Origin: Flavobacterium sp. N3904
GTDB lineage: Bacteria > Bacteroidota > Bacteroidia > Flavobacteriales > Flavobacteriaceae
Length of the DNA: 64,000 bases
Reading direction: 5' to 3'
Assembly: GCF_025947305.1 (NCBI RefSeq)
Contig: NZ_CP110009.1
Span: forward strand, 2,149,501 to 2,213,500
Shown here: positions 44,393-53,596 of the stretch, piece after piece
Layout of the letters: every line of letters starts with the position of its first letter
Numbering within the stretch: the first letter of the stretch is position 1
The notes under the pieces: model-generated
Databases searched by the model: none
Seen by the model: the letters and a program-made list of their open reading frames with translations, nothing else
What the model was told of the DNA's origin: nothing
Position numbers and translations under genes: made by a program

Positions 44393-44908
44393 TTATATTT
44401 TTTTCATTTGTTCTTTCATCATTGCAATTTGATCTTTCAGCATGTTTTGCTTATCTAATTTTTTTGCTTCGTTTAATAACGTGGTGGCTTCTAGTTTTCT
44501 TCTGCGACTCATTGCAACTCCTGCAAGATTTAATTTTGCGACAGCCAAATCCATATCCATAGTCAAACCAAGTTCAATAGCTTTTTTAAAATATTTTTCG
44601 GCTTGATTGATATTGGTTTGTGAAAGCATTATTCCATGCAGATAATTGAAATACCCTTGTTGTTTTCTAACCAAGGCCGTTTCGGGATTCTTGATGTGTG
44701 CTAGCCATTTTTTGGCACCTTCAAAATCTTGTTTTCTTAATTTCAAGAAGGCAAGTAAGATAAATTCGTTTTTGTAATACAAAAATATAGGGAGTCCAGA
44801 TAATAAAATAAGGAATATTCCGTTACCAATATTGCTTTCAGTGAATTGCCAAATGCCAGTAACTATAATAAGTCCAGCGATAATAAGTTTGATATTTTTG
44901 TGAAACAT
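44393..44908 (-). CDS. Membrane-anchored TPR protein
   Basis: A 171-residue protein with two N-terminal membrane helices (IKLIIAGLIIVTGIWQF, IFLILLSGLPIFLYY), then tetratricopeptide-like repeats (EKYFKKAIELGLTMDMDLAVAKLNLAGVAMSRRRKLEATTLL) and a charged tail. Function unknown; TPR modules usually mediate protein contacts. It is divergent from rpmH. Confidence 0.82.
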   Translation of the reverse strand: MFHKNIKLIIAGLIIVTGIWQFTESNIGNGIFLILLSGLPIFLYYKNEFILLAFLKLRKQDFEGAKKWLAHIKNPETALVRKQQGYFNYLHGIMLSQTNINQAEKYFKKAIELGLTMDMDLAVAKLNLAGVAMSRRRKLEATTLLNEAKKLDKQNMLKDQIAMMKEQMKKI

Positions 44909-44931
44909 AATGTATAAAGATTTAAGATTGC

Positions 44932-44939
44932 AAAGATAG
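44932..44939 (-). promoter_or_regulatory. -7 box (TATCTTTG) of the TPR gene
   Basis: Complement of CAAAGATA, about 23 bp before the start codon at 44908; divergent from the rpmH promoter. Confidence 0.5.
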
Positions 44940-44972
44940 TAAAAGGAATTAAAAATATTTTTTAAAAACTAC

Positions 44973-45002
44973 TTGCCAGAAAAAAAAGTCTTTGTATATT
45001 TG
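44973..45002 (+). promoter_or_regulatory. Consensus promoter of rpmH
   Basis: TTG at 44973-44975, exactly 19 bp, then TATATTTG at 44995-45002. A perfect match, about 70 bp before the ATG. Confidence 0.85.
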
Positions 45003-45074
45003 CACTCGGTTTTAGAATAACGGTTATTCAAAAATAAATAGATACTTAATTAAGATTTTTAAACATACAAAGCA

Positions 45075-45236
45075 ATGAGCAAAAGAACATTTCAACCATC
45101 GAAAAGAAAAAGAAGAAATAAGCACGGATTTATGGATAGAATGGCTTCTGCAAATGGAAGAAAAGTTCTAGCGCGTAGAAGAGCTAAAGGAAGACATAAA
45201 TTGACTGTTTCTAGTGAACCAAGACACAAAAAATAA
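45075..45236 (+). CDS. rpmH: 50S ribosomal protein L34
   Basis: A 53-residue ribosomal protein not found among the longer open frames. [20 protein letters not shown], then [20 protein letters not shown], is a complete L34, with a usual short extension SSEPRHKK at the C-terminus. It has a strong promoter and a terminator behind it. It is not next to rnpA or dnaA here. Confidence 0.96.
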
Positions 45237-45254
45237 TGTTTGAATAAACATAAA

Positions 45255-45290
45255 TAAGGCGTTACTTTTTTTTAGTATCGCCTTTTTTTA
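45255..45290 (+). terminator. Terminator after rpmH
   Basis: An AAGGCG(T)TAC/GTA(T)CGCCTT stem followed by seven T. Confidence 0.75.
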
Positions 45291-45387
45291 TACCCAAGCG
45301 GTACTTAAATTTTAAGGTTATGAATTGAAGTATTTAACAAACTTCAATTTTAGAGTGATAAAAAAAACAACTACAACACTAAATAAA

Positions 45388-48240
45388 ATGCCAAAAGATA
45401 CATCCATAAAATCGGTTTTAATAATAGGTTCAGGTCCAATTGTGATTGGTCAAGCATGCGAATTTGATTATGCAGGATCACAATCTGCCCGTTCAATCCG
45501 TGAAGAAGGAATTGAAGTAATCTTAATCAATTCAAACCCTGCAACAATTATGACTGACCCAACGATGGCGGATCATGTTTATTTGTTGCCATTGACTACT
45601 AAATCAATTATACAAATATTGAAAGAACATCCACAAATTGACGCGGTATTGCCAACCATGGGAGGGCAAACTGCGCTGAACTTGTGTCTCGAAGCAGATG
45701 AAAAAGGAATCTGGCAAGATTTTGGAGTAAAATTGATTGGAGTTGATGTTAATGCAATCAATATTACCGAGGACAGAGAACAATTCAAACAATTATTAGA
45801 AAGAATTAATGTTCCTACGGCACCTGCAAAAACTGCCACTTCTTACTTGCAAGGTAAAGAAATAGCTCAGGAATTTGGTTTTCCATTGGTTATTCGTCCT
45901 TCATTTACTTTGGGAGGAACTGGAGCAGCAATTGTTTATAAAAAAGAAGATTTTGATGAGCTTTTAACCAGAGGTTTGGAGGCATCACCAATCCATGAGG
46001 TTTTGATTGATAAAGCTTTAATGGGTTGGAAAGAATACGAATTGGAATTGTTGAGAGACAAGAATGATAATGTAGTTATTATCTGTTCTATTGAAAACAT
46101 GGATCCAATGGGAATCCACACTGGAGATTCCATCACAGTTGCGCCGGCAATGACTTTGTCAGACACGACTTTCCAAAAATTACGTGATTACGCTATCTTG
46201 ATGATGCGCAGTATTGGAAACTTCGCGGGTGGTTGTAATGTACAGTTCGCTGTTTCGCCAGACGAAAAAGAAGATATCGTGGCTATCGAAATCAATCCTC
46301 GTGTGTCTCGTTCTTCTGCTTTGGCATCAAAAGCAACCGGATATCCAATTGCTAAGATTGCTTCTAAATTAGCATTAGGATATAATCTTGATGAATTGCA
46401 AAACCAAATTACAAAATCGACTTCGGCTCTTTTCGAACCAACTTTGGATTATGTGATTGTCAAAATTCCACGTTGGAACTTTGATAAATTTGAAGGAGCT
46501 GACAGAACTTTGGGACTTCAAATGAAATCGGTTGGTGAGGTTATGGGAATTGGACGTTCGTTCCAAGAAGCATTGCATAAAGCCACTCAATCATTAGAAA
46601 TAAAAAGAAACGGTCTGGGTGCCGATGGAAAAGGATATAAAAATTACGAACAAATTATCGAGAAACTGACTTTTGCCAGTTGGGATCGTGTTTTTGTAAT
46701 TTATGATGCAATCGCAATGGGAATTCCGTTGAGTCGTATTCATGAAATCACAAAAATTGATATGTGGTTCTTGAAACAATATGAAGAGCTTTATACTTTA
46801 GAAAAAGAAATTTCTAATTATAAAGTAGAAACATTGCCAAGAGAATTGTTGCTGGAAGCCAAACAAAAAGGTTTTGCCGACAGACAAATTGCTCATATGA
46901 TGGGTTGTCTTGAAAGCCAAGTGCATACGTTGCGTTCTACAATGAACATCAACCGTGTATTTAAATTGGTTGATACTTGTGCTGCGGAGTTTAAAGCAAA
47001 AACACCTTATTATTACTCTACTTTTGAAGCTGAAATAGAAAAAGCCGACGGAACACGTTATGTAGACAACGAAAGTATTGTAACCGATAAAAAGAAAATA
47101 ATTGTTCTTGGTTCAGGACCAAATAGAATTGGACAAGGAATTGAATTTGATTATTCTTGTGTGCATGGAGTGCTTGCCGCGAAAGAATGTGGGTATGAAA
47201 CCATCATGATTAACTGTAATCCGGAAACGGTTTCGACTGATTTTGATACAGCCGATAAATTGTATTTTGAACCCGTATTTTGGGAACATATTTATGATAT
47301 TATTCAGCATGAAAAACCAGAGGGAGTTATTGTTCAATTGGGTGGGCAAACCGCTTTGAAATTGGCTGAAAAATTATCGAAATATGGCGTAAAAATTCTT
47401 GGAACCAGCTTTGATGCACTGGATTTAGCCGAAGACAGGGGTCGTTTCTCTGATTTGTTGACTGAGTTAAAAATTCCTTTCCCACAGTTTGGAATTGCCG
47501 AAACAGCAGACGAAGCTTCAGCATTGGCAGATACTTTAGACTTCCCACTATTGATTCGTCCTTCTTATGTGTTGGGAGGTCAAGGAATGAAAATCGTAAT
47601 CAACAAACAAGAACTAGAGGAACATGTAATCAATTTATTGAAAACAATTCCAGGAAATAAATTGCTTTTGGATCATTATTTGGATGGAGCGATAGAAGCC
47701 GAAGCAGATGCAATTTGCGATGGTGAAAATGTATATATCATTGGTATCATGGAGCACATCGAACCTTGCGGAGTACACTCTGGAGACAGTAATGCCACTT
47801 TGCCACCATTTAACTTGGGTGAATTTGTAATGCAACAAATAAAAGACCATACCAAACGAATTGCTTTGGCACTTAAAACGGTTGGTTTAATCAATATTCA
47901 ATTTGCCATAAAAGACGATACGGTTTATATTATCGAAGCCAATCCTAGAGCTTCGAGAACGGTGCCATTTATTGCCAAAGCGTACGGAGAACCATATGTA
48001 AACTATGCTACCAAAGTAATGTTGGGACACAATAAAGTAACCGATTTTACTTTTAACCCACAGTTAAAAGGATATGCGATCAAGCAACCGGTTTTCTCTT
48101 TCAGTAAATTTCATAATGTAAATAAAGCATTGGGGCCTGAAATGAAATCAACTGGAGAAAGTATTTTATTTATTGACGACTTGAAAGACGATCAATTCTA
48201 CGAATTGTACTCAAGAAGAAAAATGTATTTGAGTAAATAA
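45388..48240 (+). CDS. carB: Carbamoyl-phosphate synthase large subunit
   Basis: A 950-residue large subunit for arginine and pyrimidine precursors. Two homologous ATP-grasp halves are visible: half 1 starts VLIIGSGPIVIGQACEFDYAGSQ and contains SRSSALASKATGYPIAKIA; half 2 starts KIIVLGSGPNRIGQGIEFDYSC and contains PRASRTVPFIAKAYG. The start is MPKDTSIKS at 45388; the longer frame adds 21 residues not in the family. At ~950 residues the C-terminal allosteric MGS-like domain of CarB (residues ~940-1073 in E. coli) is absent: the protein ends shortly after the second ATP-grasp module (LFIDDLKDDQF). No carA neighbour is present. Confidence 0.94.
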   Translation: MPKDTSIKSVLIIGSGPIVIGQACEFDYAGSQSARSIREEGIEVILINSNPATIMTDPTMADHVYLLPLTTKSIIQILKEHPQIDAVLPTMGGQTALNLCLEADEKGIWQDFGVKLIGVDVNAINITEDREQFKQLLERINVPTAPAKTATSYLQGKEIAQEFGFPLVIRPSFTLGGTGAAIVYKKEDFDELLTRGLEASPIHEVLIDKALMGWKEYELELLRDKNDNVVIICSIENMDPMGIHTGDSITVAPAMTLSDTTFQKLRDYAILMMRSIGNFAGGCNVQFAVSPDEKEDIVAIEINPRVSRSSALASKATGYPIAKIASKLALGYNLDELQNQITKSTSALFEPTLDYVIVKIPRWNFDKFEGADRTLGLQMKSVGEVMGIGRSFQEALHKATQSLEIKRNGLGADGKGYKNYEQIIEKLTFASWDRVFVIYDAIAMGIPLSRIHEITKIDMWFLKQYEELYTLEKEISNYKVETLPRELLLEAKQKGFADRQIAHMMGCLESQVHTLRSTMNINRVFKLVDTCAAEFKAKTPYYYSTFEAEIEKADGTRYVDNESIVTDKKKIIVLGSGPNRIGQGIEFDYSCVHGVLAAKECGYETIMINCNPETVSTDFDTADKLYFEPVFWEHIYDIIQHEKPEGVIVQLGGQTALKLAEKLSKYGVKILGTSFDALDLAEDRGRFSDLLTELKIPFPQFGIAETADEASALADTLDFPLLIRPSYVLGGQGMKIVINKQELEEHVINLLKTIPGNKLLLDHYLDGAIEAEADAICDGENVYIIGIMEHIEPCGVHSGDSNATLPPFNLGEFVMQQIKDHTKRIALALKTVGLINIQFAIKDDTVYIIEANPRASRTVPFIAKAYGEPYVNYATKVMLGHNKVTDFTFNPQLKGYAIKQPVFSFSKFHNVNKALGPEMKSTGESILFIDDLKDDQFYELYSRRKMYLSK

Positions 48241-48258
48241 TCTCGAATTTAGATATTG

Positions 48259-48285
48259 AAAAAGCCCCGTTTGGGGCTTTTTTTT
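48259..48285 (+). terminator. Terminator after carB
   Basis: AAAAAGCCCC/GGGGCTTTTT stem with a GTTT loop and a T-run. Confidence 0.92.
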
Positions 48286-48334
48286 ATAAGATATTTTATG
48301 GAATCCGAGTTTAAATCAATAATCATTCTTGATC

Positions 48335-48775
48335 TCAATTTTCACGCATAAATTCAAATGCTCCTTTGCGAAGTTGTATTCCGTATTCGAGATAAGCTTT
48401 CATGCAGGCGAGAAAATTGGCCCAGCCTTCTGTATTTCCAATAACCCATTTCAGGTTGTCTTCGTTATATTGTTTTCCGTCTTCAGTCACTTTTACTACG
48501 GTATTTTTGTCGGTTTGCTCTTCAAGTATAATTTTTACTACAGTTTCTTCGTCCCAAACAAATGAGATCGAACGATTGATTTCGGTTGTAATCTCTTTAA
48601 TGGGAACTTCTGTGGGGAATTCGGGGAATTTCCAGATCAATTCTTTTCCAGTTTCCAATCGCCCGTTGCTTTCTGAAATAAAATAATTTGTCATCTTTTC
48701 GGGATTTACAATTCCTTCAAAAACTTCATCAATCGGTTTTTGAATTTGTATCGTTGCTTTGGCTATCAATTTCAT
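48335..48775 (-). CDS. SRPBCC/AHSA1-like protein
   Basis: A 146-residue START-superfamily protein. ATIQIQKPIDEVFEGIVNPEKMTNYFISESNG is the family N-terminus (beta strand, helix, then a segment near PEKMTNYF), and the end (EDNLKWVIGNTEGWANFLACMKAYLEYGI) is the long C-terminal helix of AHSA1-like proteins. It could bind a hydrophobic ligand or act as an Hsp90-activator-like protein, but no specific role can be given. The dienelactone hydrolase gene upstream ends 17 bp before its start, so the two may be an operon. Confidence 0.85.
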   Translation of the reverse strand: MKLIAKATIQIQKPIDEVFEGIVNPEKMTNYFISESNGRLETGKELIWKFPEFPTEVPIKEITTEINRSISFVWDEETVVKIILEEQTDKNTVVKVTEDGKQYNEDNLKWVIGNTEGWANFLACMKAYLEYGIQLRKGAFEFMREN

Positions 48776-48792
48776 AAAATTAAATTTTGTAA

Positions 48793-49686
48793 TTATTTAT
48801 TTTTGAGTTTCTCCTTAAAAAAAGCAATAGTTCGAGTCCAAGATAAAGTGGCAGCAGCTTCATCATATCGCGGAGTGGTATTGTTATGAAAACCATGATT
48901 GACTCCAGGATAAAAATAAGCGGTATGTTCTACTTTGTTCTTTTTGAGTATCACCTCGTAAGCTGGCCAGCCCTCATTTACCCTAGTGTCTAATCCCGCA
49001 TAATGCAGCAAAATAGGAGATGTTATTTTTTCGGCTTCATCGGCAGTGGGCTGACCTCCGTAATATGGAACTGCTGCGGACAAAGTTGGTATTTTGACTG
49101 CCATCATATTGGCAATCCAACCTCCAAAGCAAAATCCAACTACACCTACAGAACCATTACAGTCTTTGTATGATTTTAAGAATTCGTAACCGGCAATAAA
49201 GTCTTCGAGCATTTCTTCTCGGGTGCGTTTCTTTTGCAATTCTCTTCCCGCGTCGTCATTTCCGGGATAACCCCCAAGTGGGGATAAAGCATCAGGAGCC
49301 AAAGTAATGAATCCTTCCAGAGCAGCTCTTCTTGCTACATCTTCAATATAAGGATTTAGTCCCCGATTCTCATGAACAACAATTATTCCGGGTAATTTTT
49401 TTTTGGTTTTGGTTGGTTGGGATAAAAGTCCTTTGATTGCGCCACCACCTTTTGGAGATTGATAGGTTATGTATTCCGATTTTATTCTTGGGTCGTCGGG
49501 TTTTATCAAAATAGAATCCAAATAATTAGGAGTCATAAAACTAAGGAGTGACGGAACGGTTAGGCTCCCTATTGCAAACAGGGACAATTTTTCTATAAAT
49601 TGCCTTCTCTCAATTTTATTATGGGCATAATCGTCATATAAATCAAAAATTTCCTGACTGATATCTTCTTTGGTTAGCTTTTTCAT
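48793..49686 (-). CDS. Dienelactone hydrolase family protein
   Basis: A 297-residue alpha/beta hydrolase of the DLH/YghX type. After an N-terminal extension with a Tat-like/hydrophobic stretch (ERRQFIEKLSLFAIGSLTVPSLLSF; membrane anchor or export signal), the DLH core has KLPGIIVVHENRGLNPYIEDVARRAALEGF, the nucleophile Cys in VGVVGFCFGGWIA, Asp in HYAGLDTRVNEGW and His in YPGVNHGFHN. Substrate unknown. Together with the SRPBCC gene it may form a small operon. Confidence 0.9.
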   Translation of the reverse strand: MKKLTKEDISQEIFDLYDDYAHNKIERRQFIEKLSLFAIGSLTVPSLLSFMTPNYLDSILIKPDDPRIKSEYITYQSPKGGGAIKGLLSQPTKTKKKLPGIIVVHENRGLNPYIEDVARRAALEGFITLAPDALSPLGGYPGNDDAGRELQKKRTREEMLEDFIAGYEFLKSYKDCNGSVGVVGFCFGGWIANMMAVKIPTLSAAVPYYGGQPTADEAEKITSPILLHYAGLDTRVNEGWPAYEVILKKNKVEHTAYFYPGVNHGFHNNTTPRYDEAAATLSWTRTIAFFKEKLKNK

Positions 49687-49786
49687 AATTTTAATTTGAA
49701 TAGTACTAAATTAGAAAAAAAGAGATTGATTTTGCACTAATGAAATCGCTTTGTCATGATTTATAATCGTATTTATGCTTATGCTT

Positions 49787-50395
49787 TTATGCAATATTTT
49801 CTAATCCGCCAGGAAAAGGTCTATAAGCGTAATAATGCAATACCTCTTCGATTGCCATTTTTAAGGCCTCGTTGATGGGGAGAAGTGTTGTGGCAAGTCT
49901 ATGATCGATTGAGGTCAGTCGCATATAATAGTCTGAAAAAACAGGTACATAGAGTCCTTTGCCAATGGCTTCTTCTGTACTATTAAAATTTTCTTGTTGG
50001 TTTTCTTTTATTATTTTGCAAGTGTTTAATCGTAGTTTTCCATATTTGTCTCTGCTGGCGGCGTACCCAAAAAGCCTGCAAATTAATCCTCTGTATTTGT
50101 AATTGGAACATCGGCCATTTGTATTGTCAACTGTAGAAAGGGATTGATATAAATGACAAAAGGAATTCGTTTTGGAATTGAGTTCTTCTAAAGTAGCTTC
50201 GGCTTTACCATTTAAATATAGATAAAAAGCCCATGGTAAGAATTCCAATGGAGAAGCGTCGATGTTGGGTTTTGAACAACACTGTCCACAACCGCTATTG
50301 CAATGTAAACTAGTTTCAGATTTGAAATTATTTATTTCATGCTCTAGTTGGTCAAATAATTCTTCTACCAAAAGAACTTTGTGTTCTATAGACAT
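49787..50395 (-). CDS. YkgJ-family Cys-cluster protein
   Basis: A ~202-residue cytosolic protein with the family motif CNSGCGQCCSKPNI near residues 34-47, then GRCSNYKYRGLICRLFGYAAS and TCKII, cysteines that probably bind zinc or an iron-sulphur cluster. The start is MSIEHKVLL; an alternative MYIRQKT would add 7 residues. The biochemical role of the family is unclear. It is monocistronic as far as seen. Confidence 0.85.
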   Translation of the reverse strand: MSIEHKVLLVEELFDQLEHEINNFKSETSLHCNSGCGQCCSKPNIDASPLEFLPWAFYLYLNGKAEATLEELNSKTNSFCHLYQSLSTVDNTNGRCSNYKYRGLICRLFGYAASRDKYGKLRLNTCKIIKENQQENFNSTEEAIGKGLYVPVFSDYYMRLTSIDHRLATTLLPINEALKMAIEEVLHYYAYRPFPGGLENIA

Positions 50396-50523
50396 TGTTT
50401 TTTGTCTAATGTACACTATTAAAAACCTTTAGATGGATAATCTGGTTTTACTTACTATTAATTTAATTTTCTGATCAGAATAGACGAAATATGCTACGGA
50501 ATAAAGGTGTTTTTATGTTCATT

Positions 50524-52008
50524 TTATTTCTTAATTATCTTGAATGTTTTTTTGGTATTTCCGTATGTTGCAATAACAATATAGATTCCGGTTGCGAGCT
50601 GATCGCCGAAGGTTAAGGTTTGATTGGTGTAAAAGGCATTGCTCGAAATACAAACATTCCCTTTCATGTCAATTATTTTGAGGTTTATTTTTTCTGTATT
50701 TGCACTTTTAATCTTAATTGTGGCTTCGTTTGTAAAAGGATTTGGAAAGAAAATATCAGAAGTAGTAACTAAATTTTCTTCTTCAAGGCCAAGGCTATTT
50801 TCATCAACTGCATCAATATAATTAAAGTTGAATTTTGATTTATAATGAAGTTTAATGTAATTTTCTCCTTGTGGTAGATTGATTCCCGAAACTGTTTTGT
50901 CTGCGTAGGTTTGTAAACCTCCAGTGGCTTCAAAAGTTTCATCCGTTTTTACAATTACACCATTTACACTGATGTCAAATTTGCCAGTAATTAATGATGC
51001 TACGCGAAAAGTCATTGAGTAAGAACTGGTTTTGGCCACATTTATCATGTATTCATTCCAATCTCCCGCATCGGTAAAACATACATTTTGCGTAGTGCCT
51101 CCATCTGTTGTATTTTGCAAACCGGTTCCTTTGCGACGGTAATGTTTGTTTGCAATAATTCTGCCTGGTACATTCATTTTTTTGGTTGTGTATGGAACGT
51201 TAAGATAAGCTGTCCCAATCGGTCTTATTTCTCCGCTATTGGCACCAAGCAATTGCCCTTCTATCATATCAGTCCAGTCTGAGGGAACTCTGCATGTAAA
51301 CCATGAATAACGATAAATATCGGGATCGTTTTCAAAAGCAGTCACGATATCCTTCATAAAATTAGTTTTCTCTGTAGCCGATTGGGTAACTCTATTGGCA
51401 AATTCGGTTACCCAAATCGGAATATTGTATTTCTTCAATCCTTCTGTAACTCCAATTACAGAGCCTGATGTAGCATCATAAGTATGAAAAGCGATGTAGT
51501 CTACTTTGCAAGTTGGACAAAGACGAAAGAACTCATCATGCCAAGCAATCGGACTTTGGTAACCTCCATAATTCGAAGGACCATTATAGGCGGGGGAGGC
51601 ACTTACTATTTCCAGTCCTTTTGCAGCGGCTATTTTTTCAATGTTGGGCCACGCATCAACTGCTTCCTGAGGTGTTAATCTGGCACCATCATTAAAATTC
51701 GGTTCATTAAAAGCCAATAGGTATTTGGCTCCGGGTTTTATAGTTGCAATAAAAGCATCAGGATCGTTAATTTTTCCCCAAGCCATGGGAACAAATTCTA
51801 CTCCCAAGCTTTCGTAGCTTGCATTTACAGTAGATTCTGGAACGGAGGACCAATTGTACCACCATGAAATCCCTGATTTTAATGTATTTAAATCTGAAAC
51901 AGTATGATTTCCATAGGCAACTCCTCTTTTCGGACTTACTTGAGCGTAAACAGATGCGTAAAAAAGGGAACTAATCCACAATATGATAAGGGTTATTATT
52001 TTTAACAT
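50524..52008 (-). CDS. Secreted GH128-like glycoside hydrolase with CBM6-like module and T9SS sorting domain
   Basis: A 494-residue protein with a signal peptide (MLKIITLIILWISSLFYASVYA). Residues ~25-270 match the Glyco_hydro_cc core (GISWWYNWSSVP, LLAFNEPNFNDGA with a catalytic-acid Glu after Asn, and WVTEFANR with a second Glu). Residues ~290-395 look like a CBM6 carbohydrate-binding module (CFTDAGDWNEYMINVAKTSSYSMTFRVAS, YIKLHYKSKFNFNYIDAVDE). The last ~75 residues form a type A T9SS sorting domain (IFFPNPFTNEATIKIKS, GIYIVIATYGNTKKTFKIIKK). It probably degrades beta-1,3-glucan at the cell surface; substrate inferred from the family. Confidence 0.87.
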   Translation of the reverse strand: MLKIITLIILWISSLFYASVYAQVSPKRGVAYGNHTVSDLNTLKSGISWWYNWSSVPESTVNASYESLGVEFVPMAWGKINDPDAFIATIKPGAKYLLAFNEPNFNDGARLTPQEAVDAWPNIEKIAAAKGLEIVSASPAYNGPSNYGGYQSPIAWHDEFFRLCPTCKVDYIAFHTYDATSGSVIGVTEGLKKYNIPIWVTEFANRVTQSATEKTNFMKDIVTAFENDPDIYRYSWFTCRVPSDWTDMIEGQLLGANSGEIRPIGTAYLNVPYTTKKMNVPGRIIANKHYRRKGTGLQNTTDGGTTQNVCFTDAGDWNEYMINVAKTSSYSMTFRVASLITGKFDISVNGVIVKTDETFEATGGLQTYADKTVSGINLPQGENYIKLHYKSKFNFNYIDAVDENSLGLEEENLVTTSDIFFPNPFTNEATIKIKSANTEKINLKIIDMKGNVCISSNAFYTNQTLTFGDQLATGIYIVIATYGNTKKTFKIIKK

Positions 52009-52492
52009 AAGTAGAATTATATTTGGTTTAAATTATGAATTCCAAATGTACTTCAATGAGGTTTTACTTTGTAATTGAAAAATCCCATCAAAAACACATC
52101 ATACGTCAATTCCATTATTGCTAAAAGAATATTTATAACAAATTGTTTTTGTAATTAATTGATAATCAGTTAATTTGTTTTATTGACATATTTGTTTTTT
52201 TGACTAGATTTACATTCCATTTCTATAAAAGCTTAATCCGATATTTTGACCGTTTAAATATTTTTAAAAGTATAGGCCACAAAAAAATATACTCCAAGCA
52301 ATAAATATAGCTTTCCCGAAATTAAATTTAATTGTTAATTGGTTCGTTGGAATAAAAAGTGATGCAATCGTGTCGTTTTTTATTTTTTTTGCTTTGATAA
52401 CGTTTGCTTTTAAAAGTGTTTTTTTGCTCGATAAATTAACAATTGAATTGCTTATAGCACTTTTTTATGCCTAAAAACTAAAAACAATTCTT
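52009..52492. other. Long non-coding intergenic region upstream of pyrD
   Basis: About 480 bp of AT-rich sequence between the divergent glycosidase and pyrD genes. No RNA, repeat or gene was recognised. It holds both genes' promoters. Confidence 0.4.
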
Positions 52493-52500
52493 TACTTTTG
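52493..52500 (+). promoter_or_regulatory. -7 box (TACTTTTG) of pyrD
   Basis: A perfect TAnnTTTG, 20 bp before the ATG at 52521. Confidence 0.55.
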
Positions 52501-52520
52501 TGGCAATCAATATTTGAACT

Positions 52521-53540
52521 ATGTACAAGATTTTTATACGCCCAATCCTTTTTTGTTTTGATCCCGAAAAAGTGCATTATTTTACTTTTTCCTTAATTAG
52601 AATTGTATCAAAAATACCTGGATTTTCTACTATTTTTAGATTATTATACGAGGTCAACGATAAAAGATTGGAAACCGAAGTTTTTGGTTTAAAATTTAAA
52701 AACCCTGTTGGTTTGGCAGCTGGTTTTGATAAAGATGCCACTTTATACAAAGAACTTTCCAATTTTGGTTTTGGTTTTATTGAAATTGGAACGCTAACTC
52801 CAAAAGGTCAGCCAGGAAATGAGAAAAAAAGATTATTTCGCTTAAAAGAAGATTCTGCTATCATTAATAGAATGGGTTTTAATAATGAAGGCGTTCTTCA
52901 AGCTGTTGAAAGATTAAAAAATAATAACGGTGTTCTGATAGGTGGAAATATCGGAAAAAATAAATGTACTTTAAACGAAGATGCCACTTCCGACTATGAG
53001 ATTTGTTTTGATGCATTATTTGATTATGTAGATTATTTTGTTGTCAATGTAAGTTCTCCAAATACTCCAAACCTTCGTGCATTGCAAGAAAAAGAGCCAC
53101 TAACCCAATTATTGCAAACGTTACAAAATAAAAACTTGGCTAGACCAAAGCAAAAGCCAATCCTACTTAAAATAGCTCCGGATCTTACGGATGAACAATT
53201 GCTTGATATAATCGATATTGTAAAAGAAACTCAAATTGCGGGTGTAATTGCAACCAATACTACTATTTCCCGCAAAGAACTTATATCCGAAGATAAGACA
53301 GAGCTAGGAGGGATGTCTGGAAAACCACTGGCAAATCGCTCGACTGAAGTGATTCGTTTTTTATCTCAAAATAGTAATAAGGCTTTTCCAATTATAGGTG
53401 TGGGAGGAATACATTCTGCTCAGGATGCCATAGATAAATTAGATGCTGGAGCAAGTTTGCTACAGTTGTATACTGGTTTTATATATGAAGGACCGGCTAT
53501 AGTAAAGGCAATTAATAAAGCAATTTTGGCTAGAAAATAA
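52521..53540 (+). CDS. pyrD: Quinone-dependent dihydroorotate dehydrogenase (class 2)
   Basis: A 339-residue FMN enzyme of pyrimidine synthesis, oxidising dihydroorotate to orotate with quinone. The N-terminal membrane-binding helix pair ([21 protein letters not shown]) defines class 2. The barrel has [52 protein letters not shown], and the catalytic-loop Ser in [13 protein letters not shown], then [10 protein letters not shown] and GVIATNTT. Length and class are normal. The HMG-CoA-lyase-like gene follows after 56 bp. Confidence 0.95.
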   Translation: MYKIFIRPILFCFDPEKVHYFTFSLIRIVSKIPGFSTIFRLLYEVNDKRLETEVFGLKFKNPVGLAAGFDKDATLYKELSNFGFGFIEIGTLTPKGQPGNEKKRLFRLKEDSAIINRMGFNNEGVLQAVERLKNNNGVLIGGNIGKNKCTLNEDATSDYEICFDALFDYVDYFVVNVSSPNTPNLRALQEKEPLTQLLQTLQNKNLARPKQKPILLKIAPDLTDEQLLDIIDIVKETQIAGVIATNTTISRKELISEDKTELGGMSGKPLANRSTEVIRFLSQNSNKAFPIIGVGGIHSAQDAIDKLDAGASLLQLYTGFIYEGPAIVKAINKAILARK

Positions 53541-53582
53541 TCGTATTGATTTTTTTTACTTTGTAACTCAAAACCTTTTTTA

Positions 53583-53590
53583 TATATTTG
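53583..53590 (+). promoter_or_regulatory. -7 box (TATATTTG) 6 bp before the HMG-CoA-lyase ATG
   Basis: A perfect TAnnTTTG at 53583-53590; the ATG begins at 53597. If it is used, the mRNA would start at or next to the ATG (leaderless). Alternatively the gene is co-transcribed with pyrD. Confidence 0.4.
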
Positions 53591-53596
53591 AAAGTT

